From Gammaproteobacteria bacterium (GTDB lineage Bacteria > Pseudomonadota > Gammaproteobacteria > Beggiatoales > Beggiatoaceae), in contig QNES01000021.1 of the NCBI GenBank assembly GCA_003645255.1, forward strand, positions 1 to 37,081: a stretch of DNA of 37,081 bases. Direction: 5' to 3'. Made by a program: the position numbers and the translations under genes. The notes under the pieces were generated by a model, which was not told the origin of the DNA, searched no databases, and worked only from the letters and a program-made list of their open reading frames with translations. How positions within the stretch are numbered: position 1 is the stretch's first letter; each line of letters begins with the position of its first letter. Positions 32,767 through 37,081 of the stretch are shown piece by piece.

Positions 32767-34242
32767 TTATTTAACATTTAAAAATATCTGGAAAGTCGTC
32801 CCTTTTCCGACTTCACTTTCTATTTCTATTTTCCCATGATGTTTGTCTATAATTTTTTTGACAATATCCAACCCCAAGCCACTCCCTTCACCACGTCCTT
32901 TAGTCGTAAAAAACGGTTCAAAAATTCGTTCTTTGATGTTCTCCGGTATACCGCAACCGGTATCCGTAAAACTGATAATCACTTGATCCTGTGAATAAAC
33001 TGTTTTTAAGGTTAATTTCCCTTTATAGTCCATTGCCTGAAGCGCATTGTGAATAATATTGGTCCAAACCTGATGAACTTCATCAGTATAACACCAAACA
33101 AGTGGCAGCTTTTGATATTGCTTGATGACTTCAGTACCCTGTTTTATTTGGTTATAATAAAGCGTTAGCACCGTCTCAATACTGTCAATCAGATCTAGTT
33201 CCGCTTTTTCACCTGAGGTATCGTGATGAGCAAATTTTCGGAGTGCGAACACCACTTTTGACGCTTTGTCCACTGCTAAAGTGATATTACTGCTGTTGTT
33301 TTGTATAGAAACAAAATTGCGAGCCGTTTTGGCAATAGAAATAGCCTCCTTATCTTTTAACCAAGGTAATAAATCTTCAAGATATTCGCCTATTTTCATG
33401 TAGATTAAAGTATCGGCAAGTGTTGAGGCACCTTCAATGTGTTCGCTAGATAACTTTTGGCGGAGTTGCCGCTTGAGCGTTCTTTTTTCTTTAGACGTTA
33501 AATTGGTTTTAATTGTGGAAGCCTTTTCTAACAAGCCCATAAACAGCTTCAAACGATTTGCCTGGGTGAAAATAGATTCTGCTAGTTGGGGCAAACTAGC
33601 AACCATATCCCTATAAGAAGCTAATATGTTGTCAATGGAGGCGCGGATCGCGCCCAACGGCGTGTTGATTTCATGGGCAATGCCGGCAATCAATTGCCCT
33701 AAAGCAGCCAACTTTTCTGCTTGAATGAGTTGAAATTGCGTGGAATGCAATTCTGTCAGGGTTTTTTGCAATGCTTCTTCTGCCCGTTTACGCTCGGCAA
33801 CTTCCTGTTGCAGTATGACATTTTTTGCTTCAAGTTGCTTTTGTACGTGACGCAAATTAATATGTGTCACCACGCGAACCAGCACTTCTTTTGCTTGAAA
33901 GGGTTTCGTAATGTAGTCCACTCCACCGACGGAAAACGCTTTTATTTTGCCAAAGGTTTCGTTTAATGCACTAATAAAAATAATTGGAATGTCCCGTGTT
34001 AGTTCATTGGCTTTTAAACATTTGCAAGTTTCATAGCCATCCATTCCCGGCATCGTAATGTCAAGTAAAATTAAATCAGGGCTATTTGAGCGCACAGCAG
34101 ATAGTGCTTGGACCCCACTATTGGCAGAACGAACTTCATATCCTTGCTCACTTAACATAGTAATTAAAAGATATAAATTTTCAGGCGTGTCATCAACCAC
34201 CAGAATATTTCCTTTGGGAGTCTTGATTTGATTATTAGTCAT
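32767..34242 (-). CDS. Response regulator-histidine kinase fusion
   Basis: The 491-residue soluble protein begins with a receiver domain (VVDD at 15-18, phospho-acceptor Asp61 in LLLDITMPGMDG, Lys113), followed by a coiled-coil linker (about 130-175), the dimerisation/phospho-histidine box GIAHEINTPLGAI (His190), a long helical insert, and the HATPase domain with the N box WTNIIHNALQAM, DTGCGIP, FEPFFTTK and GEGSGLGL. This order (receiver first, no sensor or membrane domain) is common in large sulfur bacteria and cyanobacteria. It is an orphan; its input partner is not nearby. Confidence 0.95.
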   Translation of the reverse strand: MTNNQIKTPKGNILVVDDTPENLYLLITMLSEQGYEVRSANSGVQALSAVRSNSPDLILLDITMPGMDGYETCKCLKANELTRDIPIIFISALNETFGKIKAFSVGGVDYITKPFQAKEVLVRVVTHINLRHVQKQLEAKNVILQQEVAERKRAEEALQKTLTELHSTQFQLIQAEKLAALGQLIAGIAHEINTPLGAIRASIDNILASYRDMVASLPQLAESIFTQANRLKLFMGLLEKASTIKTNLTSKEKRTLKRQLRQKLSSEHIEGASTLADTLIYMKIGEYLEDLLPWLKDKEAISIAKTARNFVSIQNNSSNITLAVDKASKVVFALRKFAHHDTSGEKAELDLIDSIETVLTLYYNQIKQGTEVIKQYQKLPLVWCYTDEVHQVWTNIIHNALQAMDYKGKLTLKTVYSQDQVIISFTDTGCGIPENIKERIFEPFFTTKGRGEGSGLGLDIVKKIIDKHHGKIEIESEVGKGTTFQIFLNVK

Positions 34243-34308
34243 TTTTAATTAACCTTATCTATCTGGGAATGGGGAATTGGAGTTCAAACCTTTAGGTTTA
34301 GGCATTCC

Positions 34309-34341
34309 AGAAATACCATTTTTTCAAAAAATGGTATTTCT
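34309..34341. repeat. GAAAT-type hairpin after bamC
   Basis: AGAAATACCATTTTTT (34309-34324), a single C, and AAAAAATGGTATTTCT (34326-34341) are perfect 16-bp arms. It is located just downstream of bamC. Confidence 0.8.
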
Positions 34342-34358
34342 TTTATTCCAATTCCCAA

Positions 34359-35459
34359 TTATTTAAGTTGCTCATGTAGCAAGGTTAAAATGCGTTCAGC
34401 CGTTTTGTTGGACGAAATTTTACCTTGGTTATTTAATACAACAATGCGCGTTGTAGAAGATTCATCAAGCAAATTGATACGATAGACTTGGTTATCTTTT
34501 TCTTTCTTGCCGCCAAAAATTCTTGCAAAAAATCCTTTTTCTTTATCCGGATCAATGTAGCGAATCAAATATAAACCACTTGAACGATTACGATCTTCCA
34601 GCGTAAATCCAAGGTGATCTAAAGCCAGCCCGGTGCGTCGCCAGGTTCGTGCAAAATCTTCCTGAACCATTAAATCAACTTGACCTTCTTTTTTATGGAT
34701 AAGATGAGCGCGTGAAGTAGGTTCTTTCTTTTCAGTCTTTGCAAGTAAAGTTTCAGCTTGTTCTTTTTCTACACCGATAAAAACCATAAGACGATTAAGC
34801 ATTTCAGCTTCTAGTTCCGGTTCTGAAGGACGGTTTTGCCAAGTAAAATTATTACCCCTAGCAACTTCCTCAGCACCCCGATGAGTTATGTAAAGTTCAG
34901 TTGTACCTGCGATATGACCTCGTTCTAAACGAACTCTAAATTTATCGCGGGTAGGTGCTGAATATAACATACTCAATGCCTTGCCTAAGTATTTACGGAT
35001 ACCCTCTTGAGGAATATCAGCACGATTTTCTGACCATTCAGTTTCCATAATCCCAATGGCAGCATTTTCAATCTTCAAGGTAAAACCATTTTTTAGCCAA
35101 AATTGTTTAACTTTGGGCCAAAATATCGCAGGTTCAGTTTGTAATAGCAGCCAACGAATATTACCATCGTGTTTGATTTGCACCGTTTCTGACAAGGGTA
35201 AAACTTTGACTTTGGAAGACTGTGATGATAGCCCATGACTTCGTGTACGACTGTAATTAGAAAAAGTGGTGCTTTCACTGACATCTGGCATAACCTTATG
35301 TTCATCAATACTGGTTGAGCCAATTAAGTCAGGTGGAACTTCAAGAGGTGGCACGGTGGTACTTTTTTTGTATTCCGCTTGCGAACTTGACGTTGTACCA
35401 CATCCCCCTATTACTATAATAAGCAAACACGAAAGGGTTGTTTTTAAAAGGTGTAACAT
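34359..35459 (-). CDS. bamC: Outer membrane assembly lipoprotein BamC
   Basis: BamC is a lipoprotein of the BAM complex that inserts outer-membrane beta-barrels. From ATG 35459 (with GGAACAGG before it) the protein is 366 residues with a lipoprotein signal peptide ending IGGC (Cys20), an unstructured N-terminal segment YKKSTTVPPLEVPPDL, and two helix-grip domains (IRWLLLQTEPAIFWPKVKQF and AHLIHKKEGQVDLMVQEDF to RIVVLNN). An in-frame ATG at 35519 would add 20 residues without a signal sequence and was rejected. It is third in dapA-lipoprotein-bamC, the usual place for bamC. Confidence 0.92.
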   Translation of the reverse strand: MLHLLKTTLSCLLIIVIGGCGTTSSSQAEYKKSTTVPPLEVPPDLIGSTSIDEHKVMPDVSESTTFSNYSRTRSHGLSSQSSKVKVLPLSETVQIKHDGNIRWLLLQTEPAIFWPKVKQFWLKNGFTLKIENAAIGIMETEWSENRADIPQEGIRKYLGKALSMLYSAPTRDKFRVRLERGHIAGTTELYITHRGAEEVARGNNFTWQNRPSEPELEAEMLNRLMVFIGVEKEQAETLLAKTEKKEPTSRAHLIHKKEGQVDLMVQEDFARTWRRTGLALDHLGFTLEDRNRSSGLYLIRYIDPDKEKGFFARIFGGKKEKDNQVYRINLLDESSTTRIVVLNNQGKISSNKTAERILTLLHEQLK

Positions 35460-35533
35460 AGCCTGTTCCGATACATTTTTTTTTGCAGGACGGGTGCCGT
35501 CTATAACATTTGATGCCATGATTGAGACTTACG

Positions 35534-35582
35534 AAAAAAACGTGACGGACGGGGTTGCAAAGTCCGTTCCGCCACGTAACTG
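35534..35582. repeat. Hairpin repeat ACGTGACGGAC...GTCCG..CCACGT
   Basis: ACGTGACGGACGGGG and AAAGTCCGTTCCGCCACGT pair imperfectly in the 136-bp space between the small lipoprotein stop and the bamC start. It is GC-rich compared with its surroundings. Confidence 0.45.
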
Positions 35583-35595
35583 TATGCCGGTTTCC

Positions 35596-35775
35596 TTATG
35601 TCTGCGAGTTTTCGCTTAATTCAGACGAAATTTCTAAAGGCGGCAGTGCTTGACTTTTTTCATAAACCGTTTTGTCATCCACCCAACTGGAATCAAGATG
35701 TCTGATAGCCGCACCACATCCTGACAAGAAAATTAACAATAATAATAATATTAGCGTTTTGATTTTAATTAACAT
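35596..35775 (-). CDS. Small lipoprotein resembling the N-terminus of BamC
   Basis: The 59-residue protein starts at ATG 35775 with a lipoprotein signal peptide (MLIKIKTLILLLLLIFLSGC, lipid-anchored Cys20). The mature part AIRHLDSSWVDDKTVYEKSQ then LPPLEISSELS mirrors the BamC stretch YKKSTTVPPLEVPPDL. A longer frame from 35853 would overlap dapA and spoil the signal peptide. It stands between dapA and bamC in the same direction. TAACTGA heptamers lie directly before the ATG in place of a Shine-Dalgarno sequence. Confidence 0.7.
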   Translation of the reverse strand: MLIKIKTLILLLLLIFLSGCGAAIRHLDSSWVDDKTVYEKSQALPPLEISSELSENSQT

Positions 35776-35778
35776 ACA

Positions 35779-35792
35779 GTTATCAGTTATCA
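35779..35792 (-). repeat. TAACTGA heptamer repeat before the small lipoprotein
   Basis: Two perfect GTTATCA units (TGATAAC on the coding strand) end 3 bp from the ATG at 35775 and occupy the ribosome-binding position. Confidence 0.7.
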
Positions 35793-35812
35793 GTGACGCA
35801 GTGAAACAATTA

Positions 35813-36688
35813 TTAAAGCACTTGTGCTTGCTGCATGGCTTGTTTAACCACATCGTGGTATTTTTCGGATAAGGGAGTCAGTGGTAAACGGATAGCGGGT
35901 GAAATTAATCCCAGGGTATGCACCGCCCACTTAACAGGGATAGGATTCGCCTCAACAAATAAATTCTTATGGAGGCCCATTAAACGTTGGTTAATTTTTT
36001 CTGCACCTTGACTATCACCAGCAAGAGCCATCTTCAACATATCATGCATAGCCCTGGGTGCCACGTTAGCTGTCACGGAAATCGCACCTTTTCCGCCATG
36101 TCGAATTAATTCCAGCACCGTGGCATCGTCACCACTGTAAATCGCAAACTGATCACTGGCATAAGCCACTAATTCACGCATCCGCGTGACATCACCTACC
36201 GCCTCTTTAATACCAATAATATTATCTATCTCTGCTAGACGTTTAACTGTTGCTGGCAACATATCACAAGCAGTGCGCCCAGGCACGTTATAAAGCAATT
36301 GAGGAACGGGAACAGTTTCAGCTACCTTTTTATAATGCTGATATAAACCCTCTTGTGTGGGTTTATTATAATAGGGTGTCACTAATAAACAGGCATCAGC
36401 CCCCGCTTTAACCGCACAACGGGTGTAGTCAATCGCCTCTGCCGTAGAATTAGACCCGGTTCCTGCGATCACTGGTACACGACCAGCCACTTGCTCAACC
36501 ACAATACGAACCACTTCACAATGTTCATTATGATTTAGGGTTGCTGATTCACCAGTGGTACCCACTGCGACAATGCCATCAGTCTGATTGTCAATATGAT
36601 AATCTACTAAGTGGCGTAAACTGGTCTCATCTATACTATCATCTTCATTCATAGGCGTGACCAGTGCTACCATACTGCCTTGAAACAT
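35813..36688 (-). CDS. dapA: 4-hydroxy-tetrahydrodipicolinate synthase
   Basis: DapA condenses pyruvate with aspartate semialdehyde, the first step specific to lysine and diaminopimelate synthesis. The 291-residue TIM barrel has Schiff-base Lys161 (GIKEAVGD), Tyr133 (YNVPGRT), GTTGES (43-48) and the Tyr107 region TPYYNKP. A GATGGAG ribosome-binding site precedes the ATG. It is the first gene of the dapA-lipoprotein-bamC set. Confidence 0.97.
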   Translation of the reverse strand: MFQGSMVALVTPMNEDDSIDETSLRHLVDYHIDNQTDGIVAVGTTGESATLNHNEHCEVVRIVVEQVAGRVPVIAGTGSNSTAEAIDYTRCAVKAGADACLLVTPYYNKPTQEGLYQHYKKVAETVPVPQLLYNVPGRTACDMLPATVKRLAEIDNIIGIKEAVGDVTRMRELVAYASDQFAIYSGDDATVLELIRHGGKGAISVTANVAPRAMHDMLKMALAGDSQGAEKINQRLMGLHKNLFVEANPIPVKWAVHTLGLISPAIRLPLTPLSEKYHDVVKQAMQQAQVL

Positions 36689-36735
36689 CTTAATAACTCC
36701 ATCTATAGTAAGTTAGAAAAACTTGATGTGCCATC

Positions 36736-36768
36736 AGAAATAGCATTTTTTCAAAAAATAGTATTTCT
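36736..36768. repeat. GAAAT-type hairpin upstream of dapA
   Basis: AGAAATAGCATTTTTT (36736-36751), C, AAAAAATAGTATTTCT (36753-36768) has two mismatches in the arms. It lies 47 bp before the dapA start. Confidence 0.65.
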
Positions 36769-36788
36769 TGCACAAATTAAATTCACAA

Positions 36789-37076
36789 TTAAGACCGTTC
36801 CTGTCGTACACTTCGTATAAAATCTCGACGTTCATCAAGGGCCTGTGCTGTTAATTCATGGCCTTCTTTATGGGCACTGATTATAATAGAACTGAGTAAA
36901 AGATCCGCTTGATCTTCAAGTAAACTAGGATGTTTTTCTATCACCTGGATGGCATCTTCCAGACTGGTTGTTTGAATAAAAGCGTCTATTGCCGCTCGAA
37001 TATCTTGAGGTTCAGAAGATTCTATTTCCATCCATTTTTCCAAGTTATCATAATGTAAAGACTCAGGTTTATTAGA
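36789..37076 (-). CDS. Small helical module of CHAT/TPR proteins, possible fragment
   Basis: The frame encodes AAIDAFIQTTSLEDAIQVIE, KHPSLLEDQADLLLSSIIIS, then ALDERRDFIRSVRQ, a helical module that recurs at the N-terminus or between TPR blocks of CHAT- and TPR-containing proteins in cyanobacteria and large sulfur bacteria (W/SLEDA..V.E.HP.LL...AD.LL; L.ERR..). Here it stands alone. Upstream the frame stays open to a TAG at 37077, with only TTG (37043) and ATG (37031) as starts, so it is either a small protein or the tail of a gene broken by the TAG. It lies directly upstream of dapA on the same strand. Confidence 0.55.
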   Translation of the reverse strand, partial: SNKPESLHYDNLEKWMEIESSEPQDIRAAIDAFIQTTSLEDAIQVIEKHPSLLEDQADLLLSSIIISAHKEGHELTAQALDERRDFIRSVRQERS

Positions 37077-37081
37077 CTATA

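Noticed and set aside
35266-35619. 117-residue plus-strand frame over the start of bamC
   Set aside because: It is antisense to bamC and an intergenic hairpin; the composition is not protein-like.

Overview
This 37-kb stretch reads as chromosomal DNA of a gammaproteobacterium, most likely a large sulfur bacterium of the Beggiatoaceae (order Thiotrichales). The core proteins (IspD, MetX/MetW, BamC, DapA, RnfC, YidC) are of gammaproteobacterial type. Base composition is AT-rich. Intergenic spaces are filled with short palindromic repeats, and TAACTGA-type heptamer tandem repeats, a feature I recall being described from marine Beggiatoaceae, sit directly in front of several start codons. The assignment is an inference; no rRNA gene is present.

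Layout. 1-718: the 3' part of ispD. 773-6097 (minus strand): a large secreted haemagglutinin-like exoprotein, a stand-alone SMC/OLD-type AAA ATPase and an HMGL-type aldolase. 6632-9489: korAB, a two-subunit 2-oxoacid:ferredoxin oxidoreductase. 9679-14347 (minus): radA, then the translationally coupled set metX-metW-hemL. 14348-16545: a decayed accessory patch with a MITE-like element, a truncated membrane-protein gene, an IS607 tnpA relic, a truncated DUF4062-like gene and two almost identical 62-bp direct repeats. 16546-20741: mdh diverging from lpdA, followed by an rnfC without other rnf genes. 20809-25832: a KfrA-like coiled-coil gene, dnaN, and diverging from dnaN the rpmH-rnpA-yidD-yidC group, but without dnaA. 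25947-27573: a toxin-antitoxin patch with one intact PIN-type pair, one intact HTH antitoxin beside a wrecked toxin, and a frameshifted antitoxin followed by the first codons of a deleted PIN toxin. 27768-30889 (minus): an MMPL/RND exporter coupled to a LolA-like outer-membrane lipoprotein-sorting protein. 31063-32247: an aspartate aminotransferase; then tRNA-Asn(GTT). 32767-34242 (minus): a response-regulator/histidine-kinase fusion. 34359-36688 (minus): dapA, a tiny lipoprotein and bamC. 36789-37076: a small module known from CHAT/TPR proteins.

How genes work together. KorAB, malate dehydrogenase, dihydrolipoyl dehydrogenase and RnfC all belong to central carbon and ferredoxin/NADH electron flow, but they are separate transcription units. 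The metX-metW-hemL and dapA-lipoprotein-bamC sets are tight operons. The rpmH-rnpA-yidD-yidC set makes ribosomal, RNase P and membrane-insertion proteins.

No large undescribed system is evident. The observations most worth following are the 62-bp leader duplicated in the decayed patch and echoed before the ATPase, the toxin-antitoxin graveyard after yidC, the hairpin families whose arms co-vary between copies, the heptamer repeats occupying ribosome-binding positions, and the small lipoprotein that mirrors the N-terminus of BamC.
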